The notes beneath the pieces were generated by a model, which was not told the origin of the DNA, made no database searches, and was given only the letters and a program-made list of their open reading frames with translations. This document shows positions 29,496-38,931 of a stretch of 64,000 nt of DNA, one piece after another (the first letter of the stretch is position 1; every line of letters starts with the position of its first letter). A program made the translations under genes and the position numbers. Origin of the DNA: Pseudooceanicola nanhaiensis DSM 18065 (GTDB lineage: Bacteria > Pseudomonadota > Alphaproteobacteria > Rhodobacterales > Rhodobacteraceae); the NCBI RefSeq assembly GCF_000688295.1, contig NZ_JHZF01000018.1, positions 1 to 64,000 on the forward strand, written 5' to 3'.

Positions 29496-30319
29496 GTGCC
29501 TGGTTCCTCCTGCGAAAAGACATGTTCGGGGGCCGGGAAGCTGCGGGCGCGGACCTCCTGGGCGTAGGTGCGTATGGCGGTGCGGGCGTCGCTGGCAAGA
29601 TCGCCATAGCGCTTGACGAACTTCGGCTTGAAGGCATCGAAAAGGCCCAGCATGTCGTCGATCACCAGGATCTGTCCGTCACAGCCTGAAGAGGCCCCGA
29701 TGCCGACCGTGGGAATGTCGATGCCCGCGGTGATCTGATCCGCCAGAGCGGCGGGCACCTTTTCCAGCACGACCGAGAACGCCCCGGCGCGGGTCACCGC
29801 ACGGGCGTCTTCCGAGATCCGGTCCGCATCCGCGCCGCGCCCCTGCACCCTGTAGCCGCCAAGCGCGTTCACCGCCTGGGGCGTCAGGCCGATATGGGCC
29901 ATGACGGGGATGCCGCGCTCGACGATAAAGCGGATCGTGTCTTCCATATGCGCGCCGCCTTCCAGCTTGACCGCGCCGGCCCCGGTTTCGGCCATCAGCC
30001 GGGCGGCATTGCGGAAAGCCTGTGCGGGGGAGTCTTCGTAACTGCCGAAGGGCATGTCGACGACCATCAGCGCGCGGCTCAGGCCCCGGGCGACGGCGCG
30101 GCCATGCAGCACCATCATCTCCATCGTCACGCCGAGGGTCGAGGGCAACCCGTGCAGCACCATGCCGACGCTGTCACCGACCAGAACCAGATCGCAGTCC
30201 GCATCCGCCAGCTGTGCCACGGGGGTCGTATAGGCCGTCAGGCAGACCAGCGGATCGGCCCCCTTGCGCGCACGAATGTCGGACGCGGTCAGGCTGCGTT
30301 GCGGGGCGGATTGGCTCAT
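29489..30319 (-). CDS. panB: Ketopantoate hydroxymethyltransferase PanB
   Basis: A 276-aa enzyme that makes ketopantoate from 2-oxoisovalerate and methylene-tetrahydrofolate. Signature segments are [45 protein letters not shown] (metal and substrate site) and [19 protein letters not shown] 30319 follows a strong AGGAGGACCGAC. First gene of panBC. The panD and panE functions are not in the window. Confidence 0.97.
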   Translation of the reverse strand: MSQSAPQRSLTASDIRARKGADPLVCLTAYTTPVAQLADADCDLVLVGDSVGMVLHGLPSTLGVTMEMMVLHGRAVARGLSRALMVVDMPFGSYEDSPAQAFRNAARLMAETGAGAVKLEGGAHMEDTIRFIVERGIPVMAHIGLTPQAVNALGGYRVQGRGADADRISEDARAVTRAGAFSVVLEKVPAALADQITAGIDIPTVGIGASSGCDGQILVIDDMLGLFDAFKPKFVKRYGDLASDARTAIRTYAQEVRARSFPAPEHVFSQEEPGTC

Positions 30320-30443
30320 GTCGGTCCTCCTCAGACAGGCTTCCGAGGGGATACCTGCTTGGGGCTCTTTTCGCAAGTGCAGCGCAATAATATTGCGATT
30401 GTATATACGAAAAAGTCATATCTGTGCGCGGTAGATTGCCGAT

Positions 30444-31304
30444 TCAGAAGTCCAGCCCAAGGTCCAGGACCTGCGCCGAATGGGTCAGTGCGCCAGAGGA
30501 AATATAGTCCACGCCCGTCGCCGCGACCTCGGCGATGCGGTCCAGCTTCATGTTGCCCGAGGCCTCCAGCACCACCTGACGGGCGGTCATGTCCACCGCC
30601 TTCGCCAGCATTGACGTGTCCATGTTGTCCAGCAGAACAACGTCTGCGCCACCCTCGTCCAGGACCTCGGCCAGCTGGTCCAGGCGGTCGACCTCGATCT
30701 CGCAGCGGATCATGTGGGATGCCCGCGCCTTGACCGATTGCAGCACGGGGCGGATGCCACCGGCGGCCGCGATGTGGTTGTCCTTGATCAGGATCGCGTC
30801 GGACAGGCCGAAGCGATGGTTGAACCCGCCGCCATGCAGAACGGCCTGTTTTTCCACGATACGCAGGCCGGGGGTCGTCTTTCGGGTGCAGGTCACGCGG
30901 GCGTCGGTGCCGCGCGTTTCGGCCACGAAGGCGGCGGTCAGCGTGGCGATGCCGGACATGCGCCCGGCAAAGTTCAGCGCGACCCGTTCGCCCGACAGGA
31001 TCGAGGCCGCGTCGCCCGTGATCTCCATCAGCAGGTCGCCCGGCGCGATCACGTCGCCATCGACCTTGTGCGTGGTGATCTGCAGCGCGGGATCGACCAG
31101 CCGGAACGCAAGCGCGGCCATTTGCAGACCCGAAACCACGCCCGGTTCGCGGGCATTCAGCCGCGCGGCATAGGTGGTGCCGGCAGGAATGACGGTGCGG
31201 GTGGTGATGTCGCCGTAGGTGCCCAGATCCTCGATCAGCGCGGCGCGGACCAGCGGTTCAAGGATCAGGTCGGGCAGGGGGGGCATTGTTGCGCTTTGGT
31301 TCAT
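30444..31304 (-). CDS. nadC: Nicotinate-nucleotide pyrophosphorylase NadC
   Basis: A 286-aa quinolinate phosphoribosyltransferase. Motifs are EDLGTYGDITT at the N-terminus, CTRKTTPGLR (substrate-binding Arg/Lys), HRFGLSDAILIKDNHI, EIEVD and LEASGNM. ATG 31304 overlaps the nadB stop (ATGA), which rules out the longer upstream frame. Last gene of the nadABC operon; its product yields nicotinate mononucleotide for NAD. Confidence 0.96.
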   Translation of the reverse strand: MNQSATMPPLPDLILEPLVRAALIEDLGTYGDITTRTVIPAGTTYAARLNAREPGVVSGLQMAALAFRLVDPALQITTHKVDGDVIAPGDLLMEITGDAASILSGERVALNFAGRMSGIATLTAAFVAETRGTDARVTCTRKTTPGLRIVEKQAVLHGGGFNHRFGLSDAILIKDNHIAAAGGIRPVLQSVKARASHMIRCEIEVDRLDQLAEVLDEGGADVVLLDNMDTSMLAKAVDMTARQVVLEASGNMKLDRIAEVAATGVDYISSGALTHSAQVLDLGLDF

Positions 31305-32872
31305 GCCGGTTCCTTTCGGGTCATGGTCGCGCGGATCGCCAACGCGTCGGTCAGGGTCATCAGGGACCGTATGCCGGTTGCGCCATCGGGGTGGGGAAAG
31401 TCCGACCGGAAATGCGCGCCTCGGCTTTCGCGGCGCATCAGCGCGGCGGCGGCAATCAGGGTGGCCGTGGCGGTCATGTTCTTTAGCGTCTCGCACCCGG
31501 GTTGCGCGGCTTCGATCGCGGCGATCTCGGTCAGCGTCCGGTTCAGGCCATCTGCGGTACGGATCACGCCCGCGCCATCGGTCATCGCCTGCCGCAGCCG
31601 TGCGACCAGCGCGGGGTTGGGCGTTTGGGCGGCGGGAAGGTCGGGCAGGGTGACGGGCGCGGCAACCGTGGGCGCGGGCAGGGCCGCGTCGATCGCCCGC
31701 GCACAGCGGCGGCCATAGACCAACGCCTCGAGCAGCCCGTTCGAGGCCAGACGGTTCGCGCCATGCAACCCGGTCGATGCGACCTCTCCACAGGCCCAGA
31801 GGCCGGGAAGGGTGCTGGCCCCGTCTGCATCCGTCGCCACGCCGCCCATGTGGTAATGCGCGGCGGCGGCCACGGGGATCACTTGGGTCACCGGGTCCAG
31901 CCCGGCCTGCTGGCAGGCGGCGGCGACGGCGGGGAAATCTGTCAGGATCTTTGCGCCAAGGGCGGGGCGGGTGTCTAGCGCGGGGGCCAGCCCTGCCTGC
32001 GTCTGGGCGTAGACGGCGCGGGCCACGATGTCGCGCGGGGCCAGGTCCGCGTCGGGGTGGGCGTCCAGCATGAAGCGCTCGCCCTGTCGGTTGACCAGCG
32101 TGGCCCCTTCGCCGCGCAATGCCTCGGTCGCCAGCGGAGCAGGGTCCAGCCCGCAGGCCATGGCCGTCGGGTGGAACTGCACGAATTCCGCGTCGGCGAT
32201 CTGGGCACCGGCACGGGCTGCCATGCCGATGACCTGGCCCCGAATGCGCGGCGGGTTGGTCGTGAGGGCATAAAGCCCGCCCGATCCGCCCCCGGCCAGC
32301 AACACGGCGGTGCCGCGCAGGGTGATGCTGGCGCTTTGCCCCCGATCACAACGGGCAACGGCCACGCCGGTGACACGGCCGCCCGAGACCTCGAGCCCCG
32401 TGGCCGTCACGCCTTCGAGCACTTGGATATGGTCGGCTTCGCGCACCTGTGCCGTCAGCGCGCGCATGATCTCGGCCCCGGCCTGATCGCCCTGAACCCG
32501 CACGACGCGGGCGAAACTATGCGCCGCCTCGCGCGACAGCACATAGCCGCCGTTTGCGGTGCGATCAAAGGGGGTGCCCAGACCGATCAGGTCAAGGATG
32601 TGATCGCGCGCCTCGGCTGTGACCGACGCCGCCACGCCCGGATCGACGGTGCCCGCACCGGCAGTGACGGTATCGCGGGCATGGGCATCGGCGCTGTCCG
32701 CCGGGTCCATCGCCGCCGCCACGCCGCCCTGCGCCCAGGCCGAGGAGGCGCCGGTTCCCAATGCCTCGGGAGAGATCATCAGCACGGGACGCGGGGCCAG
32801 TTTCAGCGCGGCATATTGCGCCGCTAGCCCTGCGCCCACGATAATGACGCGACCCGTTTCGATCGGGGACAT
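31301..32872 (-). CDS. nadB: L-aspartate oxidase NadB
   Basis: A 523-aa flavoenzyme converting aspartate to iminoaspartate. The FAD-binding GAGLAAQYAALKL is at residues 13-25, with ASSAWAQGGVAAAM, the HSFARVVRVQGDQAG region and the WACGEVASTGLHGANRLASN segment of the succinate dehydrogenase/fumarate reductase flavoprotein family. It lies four bases after nadA and overlaps nadC. Confidence 0.96.
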   Translation of the reverse strand: MSPIETGRVIIVGAGLAAQYAALKLAPRPVLMISPEALGTGASSAWAQGGVAAAMDPADSADAHARDTVTAGAGTVDPGVAASVTAEARDHILDLIGLGTPFDRTANGGYVLSREAAHSFARVVRVQGDQAGAEIMRALTAQVREADHIQVLEGVTATGLEVSGGRVTGVAVARCDRGQSASITLRGTAVLLAGGGSGGLYALTTNPPRIRGQVIGMAARAGAQIADAEFVQFHPTAMACGLDPAPLATEALRGEGATLVNRQGERFMLDAHPDADLAPRDIVARAVYAQTQAGLAPALDTRPALGAKILTDFPAVAAACQQAGLDPVTQVIPVAAAAHYHMGGVATDADGASTLPGLWACGEVASTGLHGANRLASNGLLEALVYGRRCARAIDAALPAPTVAAPVTLPDLPAAQTPNPALVARLRQAMTDGAGVIRTADGLNRTLTEIAAIEAAQPGCETLKNMTATATLIAAAALMRRESRGAHFRSDFPHPDGATGIRSLMTLTDALAIRATMTRKEPA

Positions 32873-32876
32873 CGCC

Positions 32877-33929
32877 CTAGCCGGCCATCTTGGCAGAGAG
32901 GTCGATCATGCGCTGCACGGCAACACGGGCCTTGTCGGCGACCTGTGGGTCAATCTCGACCGCGCCTTCCATCGTGTGGAGCGACCACAGCACCTTTTCC
33001 AGCGTGATCTTCTTCATGTAGGGGCACATGTTGCACGGGCCGACGAAATCGACATCCGGCAGCGCGTCCGAGATGTTGGAGGCCATGGAGCATTCGGTCA
33101 CCAGCATCGCCTTTTCCGGCCGTTGCTGCGTCACATAGTCGATGATCCCGCTGGTCGAGCCGGAAAAATCCGCCTCGGCCACCACGTCAGGCGGGCATTC
33201 GGGATGCGCGATGATGCGCGTGCCGGGGTTCCATTCGCGGAAATCCTTCAGGTCCTGTGCGGTGTATTGTTCGTGCACGATGCAGGCCCCGTCCCACCAG
33301 ACAATGTTCTTTTCCGGCACAAGATTGGCGATGTTCTGTGCCAGATATTTGTCGGGCGTCATGATGACCGTGTCGCTGTCCAGCCCGCGCACGATCTGCA
33401 CCGCGTTGGAAGAGGTACAGCAGATGTCGGACGCGGCCTTCACTTCGGCCGTTGTGTTCACATAGGTGACAACGGGCGCACCGGGGTACTGCGCGCGCAT
33501 CTGGGCGATGCCCTCGGCGGTGATGCTTTCGGCCAGCGAACATCCCGCTTCCATGTCGGGGATCAGCACCGTCTTGGAGGGGTTCAGGATCTTGGACGTC
33601 TCGGCCATGAAATGCACACCGCACTGGACGATCACATCGACTTCGACCTTGGTCGCCTCGATCGCCAGTTGCAGGCTGTCGCCGACCACGTCCGCGATGC
33701 CGTGGTAAATCTCCGGCGTCATGTAGTTATGCGCCAGAATGACGGCGTTCCGCTCTTTCTTGAGCTTGTTGATCGCGGCGACATAGGGCGCATAGATCGC
33801 CCAGTCGGGGGGCGTCACGACACGGTCCATCCGGGCAAAAATGTCAGCATTTGCCAGCGCGATGTCGGTTGAAGGGGCGAGATCGTAGTGATCGGCGAGT
33901 TCGGCGCGCAGCGCGATCTGGTCGAGCAA
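32877..33929 (-). CDS. nadA: Quinolinate synthase NadA
   Basis: About 350 aa. It condenses iminoaspartate with DHAP on a [4Fe-4S] cluster. The three cluster cysteine regions are visible: QCGVHFMAETSKIL, CCTSSNAVQ and CNMCPYMKKITLEK. The start is uncertain: I chose TTG 33929, which follows AGGAACTCC and gives the usual length and N-terminus (LDQIALRAELADHYDL); an in-frame upstream start at 34070 would add an arginine-rich leader without homologous character. First gene of nadABC. Confidence 0.93.
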   Translation of the reverse strand: MLDQIALRAELADHYDLAPSTDIALANADIFARMDRVVTPPDWAIYAPYVAAINKLKKERNAVILAHNYMTPEIYHGIADVVGDSLQLAIEATKVEVDVIVQCGVHFMAETSKILNPSKTVLIPDMEAGCSLAESITAEGIAQMRAQYPGAPVVTYVNTTAEVKAASDICCTSSNAVQIVRGLDSDTVIMTPDKYLAQNIANLVPEKNIVWWDGACIVHEQYTAQDLKDFREWNPGTRIIAHPECPPDVVAEADFSGSTSGIIDYVTQQRPEKAMLVTECSMASNISDALPDVDFVGPCNMCPYMKKITLEKVLWSLHTMEGAVEIDPQVADKARVAVQRMIDLSAKMAG

Positions 33930-34300
33930 GAGCGGAGTTCCTGAGGTTATTTCGGGCCGCCGCGGAGGGCGCGACCGCACGCGGGTGGTGTCGGCTGGGA
34001 GGTGTTTACGGGTCGACTTACCTAAGGGCAAGTGTGCGGGGTGTCTTATTTGAATGACGCACGCTAACATGTGCCGAAAGCCACCGTCATACGATTATGG
34101 GCTCAGACGTCGGTGCGCAGGCAAGACTTTGGATCCGGTCCAGAGGCGAAGCGGGCTTTCAGCAGGCATTCGTCGTATTCCGAGCGAACCTCGGAATCGA
34201 ACAGGATGCCGCCTCACACTTTGAAAATGGCCTCATCGCCCTTTTGGAAGGCGAGGTTGCGGACGGATGGAGACATTGCCGCGCACCAGGCCAGAAGGAT
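33930..34300. other. nadABC promoter region
   Basis: It should contain the nadA promoter on the minus strand. An imperfect 18-bp dyad at 34016-34033 (ACTTACCTAAGGGCAAGT) matches at only six of nine pairs, so I do not call it an operator. No gene is supported. Confidence 0.4.
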
Positions 34301-34606
34301 CTATGAATTCGATGGCCCCGCAGTCGATGTCACGCGGACGTCCCTCCAGCGCGCAGGGACTGTATTGCGCGGATCAAGGCCACAGCCTGTCTCGTAGCTC
34401 ACGTAGCCCGCGCACCATTGGCCCGCGGTCCGCACGCGTTCCATGCGGTCCAAGGCCCGTGGCATCTCGTCAACATGGTCGGCGTAGATAAACTCGCGAG
34501 GTGCGGTGAACCGCATCTCGGTGCCTGCCCAATCGTCGCGCAGCAGGAGGCGGTGAGCGTCCGATTTGGCCTCTACTGGTACCCTCGAGGGGTCAGGCCT
34601 CTTCAT
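34301..34606 (-). pseudogene. Truncated aminodeoxychorismate synthase (pabB) N-terminal fragment
   Basis: A 101-aa frame. The stretch LLLRDDWAGTEMRFTAPREF, then DHVDEMPRALDRMERVRTAG and CAGYVSYETGCGLDP, matches the start of PabB-type anthranilate/aminodeoxychorismate synthases. About three quarters of the protein, including the whole chorismate-binding domain, is missing. The frame ends after an unrelated tail. Its start overlaps the Dabb stop by 14 bases. It looks like the scar of a deletion at the edge of the vitamin island. Confidence 0.65.
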
Positions 34607-34910
34607 CGGCCGTTACGAAGGCCTGAGAGGTGTCGTAGTCCACCGCGAAGCGCATCTCGCGGAGGGGTTTCACGCGCCGGATGGATTCGGCGTAGATCTC
34701 GTGCGCCTTGTAGGCGGCCAGCGCCGCGTCATCCACGAACTCTCCGTAGACGACAACATCGACTTCCTTGCTGGCCGGATCCGTCTTTCGGTTCAGAGCG
34801 ATCTCGAGGTGCTTCGCATGGGGAATCCGCGTCAGGATCTGCAATCCCTTCCGAACCGCGTCGAGGTTGCCGTCGATTGGGACAGTGAAGAATACTACAT
34901 GGCGGATCAT
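34593..34910 (-). CDS. Dabb-domain (stress-responsive alpha/beta-barrel) protein
   Basis: A 105-aa ferredoxin-like barrel protein: MIRHVVFFTVPI at the start with the conserved histidine, IPHAKHLEIALN, VDVVVYGEFVDDAALAAYKA and the C-terminal strand MRFAVDYD. Dabb proteins are dimeric and their function is generally unclear; some are stress-induced or act as small cyclases. The start at 34910 is supported by homology to the Dabb opening. It reads into the pabB fragment, so the two were probably co-transcribed. Confidence 0.85.
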   Translation of the reverse strand: MIRHVVFFTVPIDGNLDAVRKGLQILTRIPHAKHLEIALNRKTDPASKEVDVVVYGEFVDDAALAAYKAHEIYAESIRRVKPLREMRFAVDYDTSQAFVTADEEA

Positions 34911-35337
34911 TGAAATACTCCGGGAGTTTAAGGGTGGGAAGCGGTTCCGGGCCGCACGCGAGATAGCACGCGCCCCGCGCGTCTGCCCTTCTAAGGTTTC
35001 GGCCCGACACCGCAACCCGATCTGCCCGCCATCAGCAGGTTTTGCCCTGAGACACCGCCGAAGTGTGCGGGAAGCGCTTACGTCGCACTGAAAGGCTTCC
35101 TGTTGGTGCATCAGGACGGGTTCCTGGCGGGCGGTCCGCGTTCTGACGGTCGATCCAACCACGGGATGACCGGGTTCCGGAAAGTCAAAGCAGGCCTTGA
35201 GAAAGTCGGATCCGGAGGTGGAGTGATGGGTCTGGCGGGAATGCGGACAGCACCCGTACCCCCGCGCGGCGTCGCTCACCACCCTTGTCCGATCCGCGCG
35301 CGGCTGCCGCGCGCTCCCCAAACATCGGAGATATTTC
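34911..35337. other. Long leader region of the ArdC gene
   Basis: No gene supported. Close to the ArdC start is a strong hairpin, GCGCGCGG (35296-35303) and CCGCGCGC (35307-35314) with a three-base loop. Long structured leaders of this kind precede several genes of this plasmid module. Confidence 0.4.
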
Positions 35338-36261
35338 ATGTCCAAGTCTAGCAAACGCAAGTTCGACGCTGCAGCGTCGATCACCAACGAACTCATCGAC
35401 ATCATTGACCGGGGCGTGCTGCCCTGGCGCAAGCCATGGACGGTCGGCGGCAGTTCCGTGCCGCTCCGCCTGAACGGCGAACCCTACCAGGGCGTCAATA
35501 ACTTCCTGTTGACTATGCGCACCATGATGGCCGGATACGCCTCGCCTTACTGGATGACGTTGAGGCAGGCGAACGAGCTCGATGCGAAAGTCATCAAGGG
35601 CTCGAAATCGTCGGTGGTCGTCTACTACGGGACGGCCGAGCGCGAGCAGGCCGAAAGCGCCCACGGCGACCAGGCGGAAACCGAAGATCCCAAAACCATC
35701 CCCTTCATGAAATCCTACCGCGTCTTCAACGCCGATCAGATCAAGGGGTTGGACCCTCGCTTCCATCCCGCTGCGGCCGAACCGGAAGTTCATCCCGAAC
35801 GCGCACCGATCCCGCATATGCAGAGCTTCTTCGAGGCAATCGGTGCCAATGTCAGCTTCTCTGGTCGGGAAGCATGTTACGTCCCGAATCTCGACAAGAT
35901 TTACATGCCCCCGATCGAGCTCTTCGAGAACCCGCGGAATTTCTACGCCGTCTGGGGTCATGAGCTGGGCCACTGGACGAAACCCCGGCATCGGTTAAAC
36001 CGCAGCTATGGCGATGCGCGGTTCGGCAACACCGCCTACGCACGGGAAGAGATTGTGGCCGAGCTCTGCACGGTGTTCTTGGGTCAGAAGCTGGGGTTCT
36101 CCGCGCATACGCTGGAGCTGAACGCGGCCTATCTCGACAACTGGGTCCGCGTGCTCCGGTCTGACAAGCGGGCGATCTTCAAACATGCGGCGGACGCGCA
36201 GCGTGCCTGTGACTATCTCGTCGCCGCGTCGGAGGCGGGGCAGGGGGAACAGGCCGCTTGA
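35338..36261 (+). CDS. ArdC-like antirestriction protein with zincin domain
   Basis: A 307-aa protein. The N-terminal ssDNA-binding domain (about residues 10-140) has ITNELIDIIDRGVLPWRKPW, NGEPYQGVNNFLL and YWMTLRQANELDAKVIKG. The C-terminal metallopeptidase-like domain has AVWGHELGHWT (HExxH, near residue 205), and EEIVAELCTVFL supplies the glutamate. By family knowledge ArdC protects incoming plasmid DNA during conjugation and can block restriction. It leads the plus-strand backbone module. CATCGGAG precedes the ATG. Confidence 0.9.
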   Translation: MSKSSKRKFDAAASITNELIDIIDRGVLPWRKPWTVGGSSVPLRLNGEPYQGVNNFLLTMRTMMAGYASPYWMTLRQANELDAKVIKGSKSSVVVYYGTAEREQAESAHGDQAETEDPKTIPFMKSYRVFNADQIKGLDPRFHPAAAEPEVHPERAPIPHMQSFFEAIGANVSFSGREACYVPNLDKIYMPPIELFENPRNFYAVWGHELGHWTKPRHRLNRSYGDARFGNTAYAREEIVAELCTVFLGQKLGFSAHTLELNAAYLDNWVRVLRSDKRAIFKHAADAQRACDYLVAASEAGQGEQAA

Positions 36262-36293
36262 GGCCGGGGCTGTCCGGGCTGGTAGGGCGTGGT

Positions 36294-36315
36294 GAAAGGA
36301 AAAACTGGCTTTGGG
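36294..36315 (+). repeat. Recurrent leader motif, copy 1
   Basis: GAAAGGAAAAACTGGCTTTG begins the leader of the DUF3768 gene. Relatives occur at 36791, 44552 and 46158, each 37-106 bases before a start codon. Confidence 0.5.
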
Positions 36316-36351
36316 TTTGGTGGTTTCAACCCATCCCGAAAGGACAGACCC

Positions 36352-36741
36352 ATGAGCCATCCTGAACCCGCAGACTATTCGCGTCCGAACGCGGCTGTCA
36401 TCGCATCCCAGAACGACGCTTTCCGCAGGTTTGCCTGCCTTGGCATCACCCCGGATCAGCAGATCCAGGGCCGCCTCGTCGTGACCCAGTCCCTGATCGA
36501 GGCAGGCGATGGCTTCGTCACAGAGGCCGTCCAGGCCACCGGTGCGTTCGATACATTCGAGCCGGACAATGATCCGGAAGGCTGGCACGACTTCGGGGCC
36601 GTGACGATCCGGGGCGAAACCGTATTCTGGAAGCTGGATCACTACGAGGCCAGCTCTGACTTCCGCTATGGCGCCGAGGCACCCGACAATCCCGAGACGA
36701 CCATGCGCGTGCTGACCGTCATGATGGCGCGCGACTGGTAG
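36352..36741 (+). CDS. DUF3768 protein
   Basis: A 129-aa soluble protein recognised by NAVIASQNDAFRR, TQSLIEAGDGFVTEAV, WHDFGAVTIRGETVFWKLDHY and TMRVLTVMMARDW, the DUF3768 pattern common on alphaproteobacterial plasmids. Its function is unknown. AAAGGACAGACCC precedes the ATG at 36352, which sets the start 21 codons into a longer frame. It follows ArdC by 90 bases. Confidence 0.8.
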   Translation: MSHPEPADYSRPNAAVIASQNDAFRRFACLGITPDQQIQGRLVVTQSLIEAGDGFVTEAVQATGAFDTFEPDNDPEGWHDFGAVTIRGETVFWKLDHYEASSDFRYGAEAPDNPETTMRVLTVMMARDW

Positions 36742-36790
36742 GGCGGGCCGCACCCCAACCTTCCATCACCGACAGGCCCGCTGACCCTCC

Positions 36791-36812
36791 GAAAGGGAAA
36801 GTGGGCCTCTTG
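36791..36812 (+). repeat. Recurrent leader motif, copy 2
   Basis: GAAAGGGAAAGTGGGCCTCT, in the leader of the second ParB-like gene. It is nearly identical to the copy at 44552. Confidence 0.5.
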
Positions 36813-36891
36813 TCCTGTTGGTTCCCGGATCCGGGGATTGGTTGCGCGAAGACCCGCGCGGCCCTCTCAAACACGTCGAGAAGGACATGTC

Positions 36892-38865
36892 ATGACTCAC
36901 ACATTCAAAACTACCACCGTCGCCATCGGCGACCTCTGCCCGCATCCCGCGAACGTACGGACCAATTCCCCCGAGACCTATGCCTCGGAGAATATCGCGC
37001 ATCTCAAGGCCAGCATCGCCGTTCTGGGCCTTCTTCAGCCGCTGCTCGTTCAGAAGATCGGTGGCAAGTTCGGGGTGCTCGCCGGTGGCCGGCGCCATGC
37101 GGCGCTTCTGGAGCTGGTCGCCGACAAAACCGCCAAAGGGTTCACGAACCGCACCAAGATCGACTGCCGTTTGGTCCCTGACGATTGCGATGTGACCACC
37201 GCGCTGTCGCTCGCCGAGAACATCACCCAGGCGCCGATGAACGCCATCGACGAGTTCGAGGCTTTCGCGCGGATGATGGAGGTCGACGGCCAGACTCCCG
37301 AGACGATTGCCAAGACCTTCGGCACAACCGTCGCCGCCGTCAAAGGCAGGCTGCGCTACGGGCTCATCCATCCCGACATCCGTGCCGCGGCCCGCGCCAA
37401 ATCGATCACCCTCGACACGATGAAAGCCTTCGCCGATCACCCGAGCCAGGAGGTGCAACGCGAGGTCTTCGAGGCGCTCACCAGGGAGGACAACTATGTC
37501 CAGGCCCATACCGTCCGCAACGCGCTGAAGTCCCGCGGTGTGCAGGTCAGCGACGATATCGGCGCCTTCGTGCGGAAGGACTACGAGGCGCGTGGCGGCG
37601 CCATCGCGGCCGATCTCCTGGACGAGCATTCCGTGCTGGAGGATTCCGCGCTGGTCGAAACGATCCTGCTCGAAAAACTCGCCGCCGCCGCCGAAGAGGC
37701 GCGGGCAGAGATCGGCTTTGCCTGGGCCGATGCGGTCATCCAGTACGACTATGCCGCCATGGCGGACTATGGCCGTGTCTATCCGGGTCCAGTCGAGCCC
37801 GATGAGAAGGGCCAGAAGCGTGTCGATGAGATTGCCGCCGAACTCGAGAAACTCGAACATGAGATGGAAAACGAAGAGCTCGAGGATGAGGCGTACAATG
37901 AACTCTACGAACGCGTGGACGCGCTGGAAGCCGAGGCGCGGGATCTCCAGGAGGCCTATAGCAAAGAGGATCTTGCCCGCTCCGGCGTGATCGCGTCCTG
38001 GTCGCATGGCAAGATCTCCCTGCATGTCGGGATGGTGCGCCCTGAAGACATGGCGGAGCGTTCTGGCAAAGGCACCGGTGCACCGAGCGACAACGGCGCC
38101 GCAGACGGCGATGAGATCACCTATCCCGCCTCGCTCACCGAGGACCTGAAGACCGAGCGGGCGATGGCGCTCGGCGCGGCGTTGACGATGCACCCGGAGG
38201 CGACGTTCGACCTCACGCTCTTCAAATTGGTCACGGATGTGCTGACCAGCGGTTTGGGCGTCACCCAGGCGATCAAGGTCGATGCGCGCCAGGAGTATCG
38301 TACCCACGCCAAAATGGACGAGATCGACGGCACCTCGCTTGAACAGGTGGCCGAGGCCCATGACGCGCTCGATCTGTCCTGGGCCGATGACGCGAAATCC
38401 CCGGCCGATCAGTTTGCCCAGTTCCGAGTCCTCGATGTCGGCGAAAAGGCCAAGCTCGTGGCCTACGCCACGGCGGCGACCACGCAGTCCTGTTTGGCGC
38501 GGGACTGGCAACGCGACAGTCTAATGCATGAGTTCGAGATCGAGGTGATGCCGGACATTCGGGCGCACTGGACACCGAACGCGGCGCTCTTCAATCGCTT
38601 CAAGAAGGCGTGGCTCCTCAAAATCCTCGGCGAGGAGCTGGGGCTCGCGCAGGAGGCGGTGACATTGGCCTCCTCGACCAAGAAGCAAGTCGTCGAATTC
38701 TGCGACAAGCTCTTCGCCGAGCCCTTCGCAACGCTGACAGATGCGCAGCGGGCGGCGGTCGCCGCCTGGTGCCCGCCGATGATGCAGACGGCAGGTGTCG
38801 AGCCGGTTGATGCCAGCGAGGCCGAGACACCCGAAGACGAAACCGACGTCGCAGAAGCGGCCTGA
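36892..38865 (+). CDS. Large ParB/Spo0J-like protein (copy 2)
   Basis: A 657-aa paralogue of the protein at 4934-7102. The ParB nuclease-like domain (about residues 5-105) has HPANVRTNSPETYASENIAH, VLGLLQPLLVQ and VLAGGRRHAALLEL. An HTH region follows (ETIAKTFGTTVAAVKGRLRY), then a highly charged coiled coil at about 300-360 (ELEKLEHEMENEELEDEAYN) and a helical C-terminal domain. ATG 36892 follows GAGAAGGACATGTC. On related plasmids such proteins travel with the strawberry-notch helicase rather than with repA, so DNA processing or transfer is more likely than partition. Confidence 0.85.
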   Translation: MTHTFKTTTVAIGDLCPHPANVRTNSPETYASENIAHLKASIAVLGLLQPLLVQKIGGKFGVLAGGRRHAALLELVADKTAKGFTNRTKIDCRLVPDDCDVTTALSLAENITQAPMNAIDEFEAFARMMEVDGQTPETIAKTFGTTVAAVKGRLRYGLIHPDIRAAARAKSITLDTMKAFADHPSQEVQREVFEALTREDNYVQAHTVRNALKSRGVQVSDDIGAFVRKDYEARGGAIAADLLDEHSVLEDSALVETILLEKLAAAAEEARAEIGFAWADAVIQYDYAAMADYGRVYPGPVEPDEKGQKRVDEIAAELEKLEHEMENEELEDEAYNELYERVDALEAEARDLQEAYSKEDLARSGVIASWSHGKISLHVGMVRPEDMAERSGKGTGAPSDNGAADGDEITYPASLTEDLKTERAMALGAALTMHPEATFDLTLFKLVTDVLTSGLGVTQAIKVDARQEYRTHAKMDEIDGTSLEQVAEAHDALDLSWADDAKSPADQFAQFRVLDVGEKAKLVAYATAATTQSCLARDWQRDSLMHEFEIEVMPDIRAHWTPNAALFNRFKKAWLLKILGEELGLAQEAVTLASSTKKQVVEFCDKLFAEPFATLTDAQRAAVAAWCPPMMQTAGVEPVDASEAETPEDETDVAEAA

Positions 38866-38931
38866 CCCTATAGACGACCCGCTCCGACCGGCGCGGGTCG
38901 CACCCCTCCCTCCTACTTACAGGTAAATCCC

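Noticed and set aside
34016-34033. Dyad-like ACTTACCTAAGGGCAAGT upstream of nadA as a NAD regulator site
   Set aside because: Only six of nine pairs match and I know no regulator motif of this form.
36766-38511. A 581-aa minus-strand frame opposite the second ParB-like gene
   Set aside because: Shadow frame; the opposite strand has recognisable ParB and HTH motifs and a proper start.
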